A DNA stretch of 64,000 nucleotides from Ardenticatenaceae bacterium. GTDB lineage: Bacteria; Chloroflexota; Anaerolineae; Promineifilales; Promineifilaceae. This document shows, one piece after another, positions 8,633-16,057 of the stretch. Location: assembly GCA_020634415.1 (NCBI GenBank), contig JACKBT010000009.1, forward strand, positions 62,001 to 126,000, given 5' to 3'. The translations under genes and the position numbers were made by a program. Numbering within the stretch: the first letter of the stretch is position 1; each line of letters begins with the position of its first letter. The notes below the pieces were generated by a model. That model searched no databases. It saw only the letters and a program-made list of their open reading frames with translations, and was not told the DNA's origin.

Positions 8633-9091
8633 ATGGAACAACAATCTTCACGAGAATTGCGACGGCGGCTGCGGAAAACGGCCGCTATTTTGGTGGAAGA
8701 CAGCAGTGTGCGGGCTGAATTGACGGATGAGCAGGGCAAGGAGCTGATCAAGTGGGGCATGGATTTGATTGAGGCGGAGGCGGCGCAAACGGCCGATCTG
8801 CCCGACGAGGGAGCCATGCCCTTGTTGGAAGAAAAGACAACGGCCGTGCGTACCACCATGCTGCTCGTCAATAAACTGGTGCGCCCCGGCGACAGTGAAG
8901 AGGACACGGACGATCAACTGACGCGCTTGCTGAAAAATTTGACGTGGGTGACAAAACGGCCGTCAGGTCTGGCCCATTTGCGTCGTGTCGAAAAGTTCAA
9001 GAAACACCGAGAGGCCATGAGTCAGGAGGAAGCCTTTCGCTTGCTGATGGATATGTTGCAATTAGACGTTGTAAGCGACGAAGAGGAGTGA
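8633..9091 (+). CDS. Small acidic helical protein coupled to the ATPase, unknown function
   Basis: This 152-residue, mostly helical and charged protein is not recognised. The N-terminus (SRELRRRLRKTAAILVEDSS) is basic, the middle is acidic (LIEAEAAQTADLPDEGAMPL) and the C-terminus is very acidic. GGAG eight bases upstream supports the ATG at 8633, which is separated from the ATPase stop by a single base, so it is almost certainly in the same operon and may be an ATPase adaptor. No cysteines, membrane span or enzyme motif. Confidence 0.75.
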   Translation: MEQQSSRELRRRLRKTAAILVEDSSVRAELTDEQGKELIKWGMDLIEAEAAQTADLPDEGAMPLLEEKTTAVRTTMLLVNKLVRPGDSEEDTDDQLTRLLKNLTWVTKRPSGLAHLRRVEKFKKHREAMSQEEAFRLLMDMLQLDVVSDEEE

Positions 9092-9113
9092 TGCGATAAA
9101 CTCCTTTTCAGTC

Positions 9114-9159
9114 GGAGTCGAGGCTTTAGCCGGAATGACCCGGCTAAAGCCTCGACTCC
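9114..9159 (+). terminator. Long inverted repeat / terminator downstream of the ATPase operon
   Basis: A perfect 20-bp stem (GGAGTCGAGGCTTTAGCCGG and its complement) encloses a six-base loop and is followed by a short T-rich stretch. One arm's core (CCGGCTAAAGCCTCGA) recurs at 12828-12843, so this is also a dispersed repeat. Confidence 0.65.
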
Positions 9160-9174
9160 TTTATGTGCTAATAC

Positions 9175-9966
9175 ATGAGGAAACAATTGAGCCAAATCAC
9201 CCTGTATTCATGGAACGTCAATGGCCTGCGGGCGGTGCATCGCAAGGGCCTTTTTCTGGAATGGCTGGAGCAGACCCAGCCCGATATTTTGTGTTTGCAA
9301 GAGACCAAGTGCCATCCAGACCAACTGCCCCCTGAACTGCGCCAGCCGCCAGGTTATCACACCTATTGGGCGTGGGCCGAAAAGAAGGGGTACAGTGGTA
9401 CGGCTCTCTACACGAAGCAGCCGCCCAACTCGGTGCAAATTGGGCTGAACCTGCCTCACTATGACCGCGAAGGACGCACCATCGTGGCGGAGTATGACAA
9501 CTTTGTGCTGTTGGGGGCCTACTTCCCCAATGGCAGCCGCGACCACAGCCGTGTGCCCTACAAAATGGCCTATAAAGCTGATTTTCTGGCCTATTGCCAG
9601 CGGCTGCGGGCGCAGGGCAAGGAAGTTGTTTTTTGTGGTGATGTGAACACTTCACACCAGGAGATTGATCTGGCGCGGCCGAAGCAAAACCAAAAGACGA
9701 CGGGCTTTTTACCGGAGGAGCGGGTGTGGCTGGATGAAGTTGTTGCGACGGGGTATGTGGATACCTATCGGGCGACTTATCCCGACAAAGAGGGAGCCTA
9801 TAGTTGGTGGACGGCAATTGGTGGAGCGCGGGCGCGGAATGTAGGCTGGCGGCTGGATTATTTTTTTGTGAGTGAGGGGTTGTGGCCGCAGGTGATTGGT
9901 GTGGACATTCATGCCGATGTGATGGGGTCGGATCACTGCCCGGTGAGTTTGACACTGGCCTGGTAG
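9175..9966 (+). CDS. xthA: Exodeoxyribonuclease III / AP endonuclease
   Basis: This base-excision-repair enzyme cleaves DNA at abasic sites and degrades 3' ends. At 263 residues it has the normal family length. All active-site blocks of the exonuclease III family are present: SWNVNGLRA (metal Asn), LQETKC (catalytic Glu), AYFPNGSRD, the FCGDVNTSHQEID block (Asp/Asn) and the C-terminal GSDHCPVSLTL (catalytic Asp-His). It stands alone between two hairpin repeats. The start at 9175 has no strong ribosome binding site; the next in-frame possibility would cut into the first strand. Confidence 0.95.
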   Translation: MRKQLSQITLYSWNVNGLRAVHRKGLFLEWLEQTQPDILCLQETKCHPDQLPPELRQPPGYHTYWAWAEKKGYSGTALYTKQPPNSVQIGLNLPHYDREGRTIVAEYDNFVLLGAYFPNGSRDHSRVPYKMAYKADFLAYCQRLRAQGKEVVFCGDVNTSHQEIDLARPKQNQKTTGFLPEERVWLDEVVATGYVDTYRATYPDKEGAYSWWTAIGGARARNVGWRLDYFFVSEGLWPQVIGVDIHADVMGSDHCPVSLTLAW

Positions 9967-9974
9967 GTATGGTG

Positions 9975-10027
9975 TATTTGTGTATTTGGTTGACGGTTAT
10001 ACGAATATACCACTGTACCAATACACC
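9975..10027. repeat. GTATTGG-family inverted repeat
   Basis: TTTGTGTATTTGGT on the left and ACCAATACACCCAAA on the right form an imperfect hairpin. Related sequences occur at 24318-24363 and 60052-60082. Confidence 0.65.
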
Positions 10028-10043
10028 CAAATCCAACTCTAGC

Positions 10044-10071
10044 TTGACAAGTGCCAGTCGCTTTCTATAAT
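10044..10071 (+). promoter_or_regulatory. Consensus promoter of the T-box leader
   Basis: TTGACA (10044-10049), a 16-base spacer and TATAAT (10066-10071) match the consensus exactly. Transcription should start near 10078, just ahead of T-box Stem I. Confidence 0.88.
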
Positions 10072-10091
10072 TCGCCCTCAACTTAACATGT

Positions 10092-10404
10092 GTAAAACGA
10101 TGATCGGGACGAGTAACTGCTGCAACCGGTGTTAGAGAGCGAACGGCCGATAGGCTGAAAGCCGTCGCCACCAGGACAACAGCCAAAACCCCCCGTGAGT
10201 GATGCCCTGAAAGATAGCGAGTATGGGTGTTCGGTTGGCTCCGTTAACGGCCGTCTCAAAGGGTTATCCGTCGTCGGTAATCCGTAATCGGTAAACAGTA
10301 AACCGATTACCAATCACCAACTACCGATTACCGAAATTGGGTGGAACCGCGAATATCGGTGTAAACACAACGCCATCGCCCCATGTGGACGATGGCGTTT
10401 TTTA
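10092..10404 (+). promoter_or_regulatory. T-box riboswitch controlling asd
   Basis: Stem I signatures come in the expected order: GGGACGAGTA (AGTA at 10112-10115), AGAGAG (10134-10139) and the hairpin GGCTGAAAGCC (10153-10163). The T-box proper, TGGGTGGAACCGCG, is at 10338-10351. The antiterminator can be drawn by hand: TGGG and GCG flank the seven-base bulge TGGAACC and pair with the contiguous CGC-CCCA at 10377-10383. Those bases are part of a competing terminator (AACGCCATCG at 10369-10378, complement at 10390-10399, then six T). The bulge TGGA fits a tRNA with U before CCA. The best specifier candidate is ACC (Thr) at 10188-10190, in the loop opposite AGTA; this is a hand fold. Uncharged tRNA would stabilise the antiterminator and switch asd on. 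Confidence 0.88.
10274..10333. repeat. GGTAATC-family repeat inside the T-box leader
   Basis: Alternating CGGTAATCCGTAATCGG / CCGATTACC blocks form a hairpin between Stem I and the T-box motif. Relatives lie at 27618, 28310, 36725 and 48826, all intergenic. Confidence 0.75.
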
Positions 10405-10408
10405 TTGG

Positions 10409-10476
10409 GAGATTGGAGATTAGAGACTGGAGACTAAATAGACTTCAATCTCTAGTCTCCAGTCTCTCGTCTCAAA
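10409..10476. repeat. GAGACT-family intergenic inverted repeat (copy 5)
   Basis: The left arm GGGAGATTGGAGATTAGAGA and right arm CAATCTCTAGTCTCCAGTCT lie between the T-box terminator and the asd ribosome binding site. Confidence 0.8.
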
Positions 10477-10490
10477 ATTTGGAGATAATG

Positions 10491-11558
10491 ATGAGTAAGA
10501 AAATTCCTGTAGGTGTGTTGGGTGCGACGGGGACGGTGGGGCAGCGATTTGTGCAGTTGTTGGCGAACCATCCCTGGTTTGAGGTGGTGGTGGTGACAGG
10601 TTCGGACCGGACGGTGGGACGGCCGTTTGGCGAAGGTGTGAATTGGAAGTTGAACGGCAACCCGCCAGCCGCTATTGCCAATATGATCGTGCAGCCGACG
10701 AAGCCAAATCTGGATATTCCAGGCGAACCGCCGCTGGTCTTTTCAGCGCTGCCGACGGATTTGGCGAAGGAATGGGAGCCGCAGTTTGCAGCGGCGGGTT
10801 ACGCGGTGGCGACCAACGCCTCCTCTTTCCGCATGACACCCGATGTGCCGCTGCTGATTCCAGAGGTGAACCCGGAGCATACGGGACTAATTCCGGCGCA
10901 GCAGAAGAACCACAATTGGTCGGGGTTTATTGTGGCCAGCCCTAACTGTTCGACGACGAGTATTATTTTGCCAATGAAGGTGTGGCAGGATGCGTTTGGT
11001 TTGGAAGCGGCCGTTATTACCACCATGCAGGCCATCTCTGGCGCGGGTTATCCGGGCGTGTCTTCGATGGATATTTTGGACAATATTGTGCCGTATATCG
11101 GCGGTGAGGATGTGAAGCTGGAAAATGAGCCAAAGAAGCTGTTGGGTGAGGTGCGTGAGGGGCAGTTGGCACTGGCCGACATGCGGCTGAGTGCGCAGGC
11201 CAACCGTGTGCCTGTGTTTGATGGGCATTTGGCGAGTGTGAGTGTGAAGATCGGCCGTTCGGCCACCGTAGCCGAGGCGATTGCGGCTTTGGAAGAGTGG
11301 CAGCGTCCAACCATCTGCAACGAACTGCCATCCTCACCCCATGAATTACTCATCTATCGGCATGAGAAGGACCGACCCCAGCCCCGCTTAGACCGGGATT
11401 CGGGCGAAGGGTTGGCCTGGACGGTGGGCAAGGTGCGCGAATGTGGTGTGCTGGATTTGCGTTTTATGGCGATTACGCACAACACGCTGCGGGGCGCGGC
11501 CAGCGGCTCTATTTTGAATGCGGAATTGCTGGTGGCACAGGGGTATGTGAGGCGGTAA
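10491..11558 (+). CDS. asd: Aspartate-semialdehyde dehydrogenase
   Basis: Reduces L-aspartyl-4-phosphate to L-aspartate-4-semialdehyde with NADPH, the branch-point step to lysine, threonine, methionine and isoleucine. The 355-residue enzyme starts with the nucleotide-binding GVLGATGTVGQRF, carries the catalytic cysteine in VASPNCSTTS and ends with the conserved ITHNTLRGAASGSILNAELL block. The long form resembles the archaeal/fungal-type branch rather than the E. coli type. The ATG at 10491 has GGAG six bases upstream; ATG 10488 is too close. Expression is under the T-box at 10092-10404, which suggests control by an aspartate-family amino acid, probably threonine. Confidence 0.94.
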   Translation: MSKKIPVGVLGATGTVGQRFVQLLANHPWFEVVVVTGSDRTVGRPFGEGVNWKLNGNPPAAIANMIVQPTKPNLDIPGEPPLVFSALPTDLAKEWEPQFAAAGYAVATNASSFRMTPDVPLLIPEVNPEHTGLIPAQQKNHNWSGFIVASPNCSTTSIILPMKVWQDAFGLEAAVITTMQAISGAGYPGVSSMDILDNIVPYIGGEDVKLENEPKKLLGEVREGQLALADMRLSAQANRVPVFDGHLASVSVKIGRSATVAEAIAALEEWQRPTICNELPSSPHELLIYRHEKDRPQPRLDRDSGEGLAWTVGKVRECGVLDLRFMAITHNTLRGAASGSILNAELLVAQGYVRR

Positions 11559-11560
11559 GG

Positions 11561-11613
11561 AAGTAATTGGGTAATTGGGTAATTCAGTAGCAATTACCCA
11601 ATTACCCAATTAT
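11561..11613. repeat. GTAATTG-family inverted repeat after asd
   Basis: GTAATTGGGTAATTGGGTAA and CAATTACCCAATTACCCAAT form a long hairpin between the convergent asd and LysM genes. It could act as a bidirectional terminator. Confidence 0.75.
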
Positions 11614-11621
11614 GTAGGGGT

Positions 11622-12416
11622 TTATGGCGTAGGAATGGTTAACGTCTGGCCGACGTAAATCATGTAGGGTGCGCCAATGTTGTTGGCTTGGGCCAGATAA
11701 CGCCAATCCATGTTGTAGGCCAGGGCGATGCGGAACAGGTTTTCGCCGGGCTGCACAATGTGGGTGTTGGGAACGGCGGGTGGCGGCGGCTGAACGGGGG
11801 TCACGGGGGCAGCCGCTGGGATGAGGATCTCTTGCCCCACTTCGAGGTCGTTGGGGTCGTCCAGGTTGTTAATGGCCGCGATTTCGGTCCATTGCAGGCC
11901 GTAGGGCAGACCGATGAGGAAGAGGTTGTCGCCGGGCTGGACGATGTAGGTGATGGTGGGGCCGGTGATGGTGGCGGTTGTCTCGGTGGTGGTGGTGCTG
12001 GTTTCTTCGGTGGTTGTCTCGGTTTCGGCCGTTTCCTCGGCCGTTTCCTCGGTCGTGGTTTCGGTTTCGGCGGCTGTTTCTTCAGCTGCTTCGCTTTCTT
12101 TTTCGGGGGATTGAGTTTCTTCGGCCGTTTCGGTTTCGGTCGTGGTTTCTTCGGTTACTTCGGTCGTGGTTTCACTGTCAACGGCCGTTTCCTCTTCAGC
12201 CATCTCCTCCTCAGTTGTCTCTTCGCGGGGGGTATCGGCCGTTGCCGTTTCCGTCTCCGTGCTGGTCTCCTCCGTCGTTTCCGTTACCTCTGTCGTGGTC
12301 GTTTCTTCCGTAGCCGCTGGTTCATCGCTGTCACTGCGCCGCTGCAAAAAAAAGATGACGACAAATATGAGTAGGACTACCAGTAAAATGAGTAATAGAT
12401 TTCGCCTTGATCGCAT
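11622..12416 (-). CDS. Membrane-anchored protein with E/T-rich stalk and two LysM domains
   Basis: This 264-residue cell-surface protein has a basic N-terminus and one membrane helix (LLLILLVVLLIFVVIFFL). About 120 residues of Glu/Thr-rich low-complexity stalk follow. Two LysM repeats at about residues 165-210 (YIVQPGDNLFLIGLPYGL to VGQEILIPA) and 220-263 (HIVQPGENLFRIALAYNM to VGQTLTIPT) complete it. LysM binds N-acetylglucosamine-containing wall polymers in known families. The ATG at 12416 is preceded by AGGAGG. A similar one-LysM protein lies at 27676-28290. No catalytic domain is attached. Confidence 0.88.
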   Translation of the reverse strand: MRSRRNLLLILLVVLLIFVVIFFLQRRSDSDEPAATEETTTTEVTETTEETSTETETATADTPREETTEEEMAEEETAVDSETTTEVTEETTTETETAEETQSPEKESEAAEETAAETETTTEETAEETAETETTTEETSTTTTETTATITGPTITYIVQPGDNLFLIGLPYGLQWTEIAAINNLDDPNDLEVGQEILIPAAAPVTPVQPPPPAVPNTHIVQPGENLFRIALAYNMDWRYLAQANNIGAPYMIYVGQTLTIPTP

Positions 12417-12606
12417 CTCTGCCTCCTGGTGGGCTTGAATGTGGGAGGATCGCCACAACGCTCATTCAAAACCCGTTTGGTTAAATGTGGATGCCTCATT
12501 TTAGCACACTATGAGAAGAGTTGTCGCCTATTACGCTGGAGAGGGATCGGCAATAGATTGTCACAGGCTTGCCCGTTCTGAGGTAAACGCCATTAAAAAA
12601 TCGGCC

Positions 12607-12634
12607 TTGACATATAGACGGACATCTATATAAT
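12607..12634 (+). promoter_or_regulatory. Consensus promoter of the cysteine-rich micropeptide gene
   Basis: TTGACA (12607-12612), a 16-base spacer and TATAAT (12629-12634) match the consensus perfectly. It is overlapped by the first of two palindromic operators (12612-12658), so the promoter is strong by default and presumably held off by a repressor. Confidence 0.9.
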
Positions 12635-12658
12635 AAACATATAGACGCGCATCTATAT
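12612..12658 (+). promoter_or_regulatory. Two palindromic operators over the micropeptide promoter
   Basis: ATATAGACGGACATCTATAT (12612-12631) and ATATAGACGCGCATCTATAT (12639-12658) share perfect 7-bp arms ATATAGA/TCTATAT around a six-base centre and are 27 bp apart. The first covers the spacer and -10 box, the second the expected start of transcription. The size and placement recall operators of ArsR/SmtB-type metal- or arsenite-released repressors. That assignment is an inference, and no such regulator gene lies in the window. Confidence 0.85.
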
Positions 12659-12693
12659 ATTCAAAAAATAAATTTACAAGGAGGTAAAACCTG

Positions 12694-12765
12694 ATGGCTT
12701 ATTCACAGCGTAATTCTGATTGTTGTGGCGGTTCTGGCTGTTGTGGCGGTTCTGGCTGCTGCTAG
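12694..12765 (+). CDS. 23-residue cysteine-rich micropeptide
   Basis: ATG at 12694 follows a near-perfect ribosome binding site (AAGGAGGT at 12678-12685). It encodes a nine-residue leader (MAYSQRNSD) and then CCGGSGCCGGSGCC, ending in TAG. Three Cys-Cys pairs are spaced by identical GGSG linkers, so 6 of 23 residues are cysteine and there is no hydrophobic segment. The gene is complete: consensus promoter, double operator, ribosome binding site, short frame and a 15-bp-stem terminator within about 215 bases. By composition it could chelate a soft metal or arsenite, as a minimal metallothionein-like peptide would; it matches no family I can name. A signalling or modified-peptide precursor is possible but less likely, as no processing gene is adjacent. 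It is too short for standard gene callers. Confidence 0.82.
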   Translation: MAYSQRNSDCCGGSGCCGGSGCC

Positions 12766-12786
12766 TTGGCAGCGGGTGAACCTGAC

Positions 12787-12820
12787 GAAAAGAGCCATCT
12801 CTTGCGAGATGGCTCTTTTC
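12787..12820 (+). terminator. Rho-independent terminator of the micropeptide gene
   Basis: A perfect 15-bp stem (GAAAAGAGCCATCTC and its complement) has the loop TTGC and T-rich flanks. Because it is symmetrical, it could also stop transcription arriving from the convergent isocitrate lyase gene. Confidence 0.92.
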
Positions 12821-12858
12821 ATTATTTCCGGCTAAAGCCTCGATTCCAACTGATATGG

Positions 12859-14157
12859 TTAGGCGGGAACGGCCGTTTGCGTAAACTGCGCCTCTTCTGT
12901 CGAGCCGTTCATAGCGGCGGTGCTGGCTAAGCCACCCGTTACCGCCATCTGCACCTCATCAAAATAACCAGCCCCCACAAAACTTTGGTGCTTCACCGCC
13001 CGGAAGCCAAATCTATCTTCCAGGTCAAACTCCTTCTCTTGCAGGCGCGAGTAAGCCGCCATGCCCTCGCTCTTATACGCCTGTGCCAGTTCAAACATGC
13101 TCGTATTCAGCGAATGGAAGCCCGCCAGCGTCACAAATTGGAACTTGTAGCCCATCCGTCCCAACTCCTGCTGGAACTTGGCAATCGTCTCATCATCCAA
13201 ATGGCGCTTCCAGTTGAAAGATGGCGAACAGTTATAAGCCAGCAGCTTGCCAGGGAACTTCTCATGGATGGCGTTGGCGAACATCTCCGCCTCGTGCAAA
13301 TCGGGGGTAGATGTTTCACACCAGATCACATCGGCGTAAGGGGCATAGGCCAGGCCACGCGCAATGGCACTTTCAATGCCGCCCGTCATCTGGTAGAAGC
13401 CTTCGCTGGTGCGTTCGCCCGTGAGGAAGGGCTGATCAGCCGGGTCAATGTCGCTGGTGATGAGGTGCGCCGAATCGGCATCGGTGCGAGCGATGAGGAC
13501 AGTGGGCACGCCCATCACATCGGCGGCGAGGCGGGCGGCTACTAATTTTTGGATAAATTCACGGGTGGGAACCAAGACTTTGCCGCCCATGTGTCCACAT
13601 TTTTTGGCCGAAGAGAGCTGGTCTTCAAAATGAACGCCAGCCGCGCCCGCTTCGATCATCATCTTCATCAGCTCAAAGGTGTTCAGCGAACCGCCAAAAC
13701 CAGATTCGCCATCGGCCACGATGGGGGCGAACCAATACACGCCATTTTGGCTGTTCATGTGGTAGGTCTGATCGGCCCGCAGCAGGGCGTTGTTGATGCG
13801 CTTGACGAGTTTGGGCGCACTATCGGCCGGATAGAGGCTTTGGTCGGGGTAGGTGTGGGCGGCTTCGTTGGCATCGGCGGCCACTTGCCAGCCGCTCAAG
13901 TAGATGGCTTTTAAGCCAGCCTGTACCATTTGCACGGCCTGGTTGCCCGTCAGCGCACCGAGGGCATTGACATAATCTTCGCTGTGCATGAGCTGCCACA
14001 GCCGTTCTGCGCCCATACGGGCCAGGGTATACTCAATTTGGATCGTGCCACGCAATTTGCAGACTTCTTCCGCGCCATACGGCCGTTTAATACCCGCCCA
14101 CCGCTTGTCATACATCCAATTCTCTTCCAAACTCCGCGTGCTGTAACTCTTGAACAT
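12859..14157 (-). CDS. aceA: Isocitrate lyase
   Basis: Splits isocitrate into glyoxylate and succinate, the first step of the glyoxylate shunt used for growth on acetate or fatty acids. The 432-residue protein has the family signature [20 protein letters not shown] with the catalytic Cys in KKCGHM, an upstream ESGFGG metal-binding segment and the SPSFNWKRH block. The length matches the bacterial type. ATG 14157 has AAGGAGA upstream. It follows malate synthase on the same strand, separated by a GAGACT repeat, so the two are probably co-transcribed and under the RamB-like regulator at 16058. Confidence 0.96.
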   Translation of the reverse strand: MFKSYSTRSLEENWMYDKRWAGIKRPYGAEEVCKLRGTIQIEYTLARMGAERLWQLMHSEDYVNALGALTGNQAVQMVQAGLKAIYLSGWQVAADANEAAHTYPDQSLYPADSAPKLVKRINNALLRADQTYHMNSQNGVYWFAPIVADGESGFGGSLNTFELMKMMIEAGAAGVHFEDQLSSAKKCGHMGGKVLVPTREFIQKLVAARLAADVMGVPTVLIARTDADSAHLITSDIDPADQPFLTGERTSEGFYQMTGGIESAIARGLAYAPYADVIWCETSTPDLHEAEMFANAIHEKFPGKLLAYNCSPSFNWKRHLDDETIAKFQQELGRMGYKFQFVTLAGFHSLNTSMFELAQAYKSEGMAAYSRLQEKEFDLEDRFGFRAVKHQSFVGAGYFDEVQMAVTGGLASTAAMNGSTEEAQFTQTAVPA

Positions 14158-14171
14158 GACTCTCTCCTTAA

Positions 14172-14244
14172 TGGGGAGACTGGAGATTGGAGACTGGAGA
14201 CTGCGGTTCATTTACCTAGTCTCTAGTCCCTAGTCTCTCGTCTC
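14172..14244. repeat. GAGACT-family intergenic inverted repeat (copy 6)
   Basis: Left arm GGGGAGACTGGAGATTGGAG, right arm AGTCTCTAGTCCCTAGTCTC. It fills the gap between aceB and aceA and touches the aceB stop codon. Confidence 0.8.
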
Positions 14245-15838
14245 AATTTAATATTTCATACGCAGGCAGGGTCAAAAATTCGGTAAATTCCTTGCCTGTC
14301 ACTAACGCTGTAAATAGCTGGCTGGCTTGTTGGTACTTGCCATGCTGGTACGAGGTCTCGCCCACTTGCTGCTGGATGGTGTCGAGGACATCGGGCAGCA
14401 GTTGTTGGATGAGGGCGGAGGTGATGGAACGGCCGTCTTCCAGCCGTGCCTTGTCATTGTTTACCCACTGCCACAACTGCGAGCGGGAGATTTCGGCCGT
14501 GGCCGCGTCTTCCATCAGGTTGTAGATGGGCACACAGCCATTGCCATCCAGCCAGGCGGCCAGATATTGAATGCCCACATCTATGTTGGTGCGCACACCG
14601 CCTTCGGTAATGTCTCCGTCGGGCATAGCGAGCAGATCATCGGCCGTTACCAGCACATCCTCGCGCTTGCGGTGAATCTGGTGCGGTGCGGGCATATGTT
14701 CGTCAAAAATGGCTTTGGCGATAGGCACAAGGCCGGGGTGGGCCACCCAGGTGCCATCATGCCCATCTTGCACCTCGCGCAGTTTATCGGCGCGGACTTT
14801 GTTGAGGGCAATTTCGTTGGCTTCGGGATCGTTTTTGATGGGGATTTGCGCCGCCATGCCGCCCATGGCGTGGATGCCGCGTTTGTGGCAGGTTTGGATG
14901 AGCAGTTGCGAGTAGGAGCGCATGAAATGGGTGGTCATCGTCACCTGGGCGCGGTCGGGCAAAATGTAGTCGGGTTGGTGGCGGAAGTGGCGGATGGCAC
15001 TGAAAATGTAGTCCCAACGGCCGCAGTTCAAACCAGCCGAATGGTGGCGGAGTTCGTACAAAATCTCATCCATCTCGAAGGCGGCCAGAATGTTTTCGAT
15101 GAGGACGGTGGCGCGGATGCTGCCCTGGGGAATGCCCAACTCATCTTGGGCCAAGACAAAGACATCGTTCCACAGGCGGGCTTCGAGATGGCTTTGCAGT
15201 TTAGGCAGGTAGAAATAGGGGCCGCTGCCGTTGTCGAGCAGGTTTTGGGCGTTGTGGAAGAAGTAGAGGCCAAAGTCAAAGAGAGAAGCGGAGAGGGAAC
15301 GGCCGTTCATCGTCACATGCTTCTCATCCAAATGCCAGCCACGCGGCCGCACCATCAGTGTGGCCGTCGCCTCATTCAATTGGTAAAACTTGCCGTTATC
15401 GGGGTTGGTGTAGGTAATCGTGCCGTCTATGGCATCGCGCAGGTTCAACTGCCCCTGAATGGTGCCTTCCCAGGTGGGCGAATGGGAATCCTCGAAGTCG
15501 GCCATGAAGACGTTGGCCCCAGAATTGAGGGCGTTGATGATCATTTTGCGGTCTACTGGGCCGGTGATTTCCACGCGGCGGTCGCATAAATCGGGGGGGA
15601 TGGGGGCGACTTGCCAGGGCGTGGTGCGGATATCGGCCGTTTCCAGCAAAAAGGTGGGCATGTCACCCGCATCCAGTTCGGCCTGCCGCTCTTCGCGGCG
15701 GCGCAGCAGTTCGCGGCGGCGGTCGCCAAAAGCAGTTTCCAGCTTGGCGACAAAGGCCAGCGCCTCAGGGGTTAAAATTTCAGCAAAATCGGGGGAAATG
15801 GGAGCGGAGATTGTCAGTTCAGCTTCTTTCATCATCAT
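14243..15838 (-). CDS. aceB: Malate synthase A
   Basis: Condenses glyoxylate with acetyl-CoA to malate, completing the glyoxylate shunt. The 531-residue length is that of the A-type (short) enzyme. Visible landmarks are the [13 protein letters not shown] block, the catalytic Arg in [14 protein letters not shown], the metal Glu in [29 protein letters not shown], and [15 protein letters not shown]. Three consecutive ATGs open the frame; 15838 was chosen with AGGAG upstream. It is the first gene of the aceBA unit. The TAGCGAATATTCGCTA palindrome at 15889-15904 lies about 50 bases upstream and is a likely operator. Confidence 0.96.
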   Translation of the reverse strand: MMMKEAELTISAPISPDFAEILTPEALAFVAKLETAFGDRRRELLRRREERQAELDAGDMPTFLLETADIRTTPWQVAPIPPDLCDRRVEITGPVDRKMIINALNSGANVFMADFEDSHSPTWEGTIQGQLNLRDAIDGTITYTNPDNGKFYQLNEATATLMVRPRGWHLDEKHVTMNGRSLSASLFDFGLYFFHNAQNLLDNGSGPYFYLPKLQSHLEARLWNDVFVLAQDELGIPQGSIRATVLIENILAAFEMDEILYELRHHSAGLNCGRWDYIFSAIRHFRHQPDYILPDRAQVTMTTHFMRSYSQLLIQTCHKRGIHAMGGMAAQIPIKNDPEANEIALNKVRADKLREVQDGHDGTWVAHPGLVPIAKAIFDEHMPAPHQIHRKREDVLVTADDLLAMPDGDITEGGVRTNIDVGIQYLAAWLDGNGCVPIYNLMEDAATAEISRSQLWQWVNNDKARLEDGRSITSALIQQLLPDVLDTIQQQVGETSYQHGKYQQASQLFTALVTGKEFTEFLTLPAYEILN

Positions 15839-15888
15839 CTCGTGCCTTCTCCTTTAGTGGGAATCAGCTTAAAGCGCATCTTTGTTAT

Positions 15889-15904
15889 TAGCGAATATTC
15901 GCTA
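15889..15904. promoter_or_regulatory. Palindromic operator upstream of aceB
   Basis: TAGCGAATATTCGCTA is a perfect 16-bp palindrome, repeated identically at the core of 15957-15978 on the side of the divergent regulator gene. Probable binding sites of that regulator; inference from position and identity. Confidence 0.75.
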
Positions 15905-15956
15905 CTTGTGAAGAATGGTACAATGACGCACTGCGTTTGTCAAGAGCATTTTCGAC

Positions 15957-15978
15957 TTTTAGCGAATATTCGCTAAAA
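15957..15978. promoter_or_regulatory. 22-bp palindromic operator upstream of the RamB-like gene
   Basis: The core TAGCGAATATTCGCTA is extended by TTT/AAA on each side into a perfect 22-bp palindrome. The centre lies 71 bp from the aceB-side copy. It would allow autoregulation of the regulator and cooperative binding. Confidence 0.75.
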
Positions 15979-15984
15979 TCACGT

Positions 15985-16042
15985 GTAGGCGCGGTATCCC
16001 TACCGCGTCCACCACAGAACGCGGTAGGGATACCGCGCCTAC
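15985..16042 (+). repeat. 24-bp perfect inverted repeat in the regulator leader
   Basis: GTAGGCGCGGTATCCCTACC (first 20 of a 24-base arm, 15985-16008) is repeated in inverted form at 16019-16042 around a 10-base spacer. It lies 15 bases before the regulator start and would form a very stable hairpin in its mRNA leader. Confidence 0.85.
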
Positions 16043-16057
16043 AATTGAGGCAATTTG

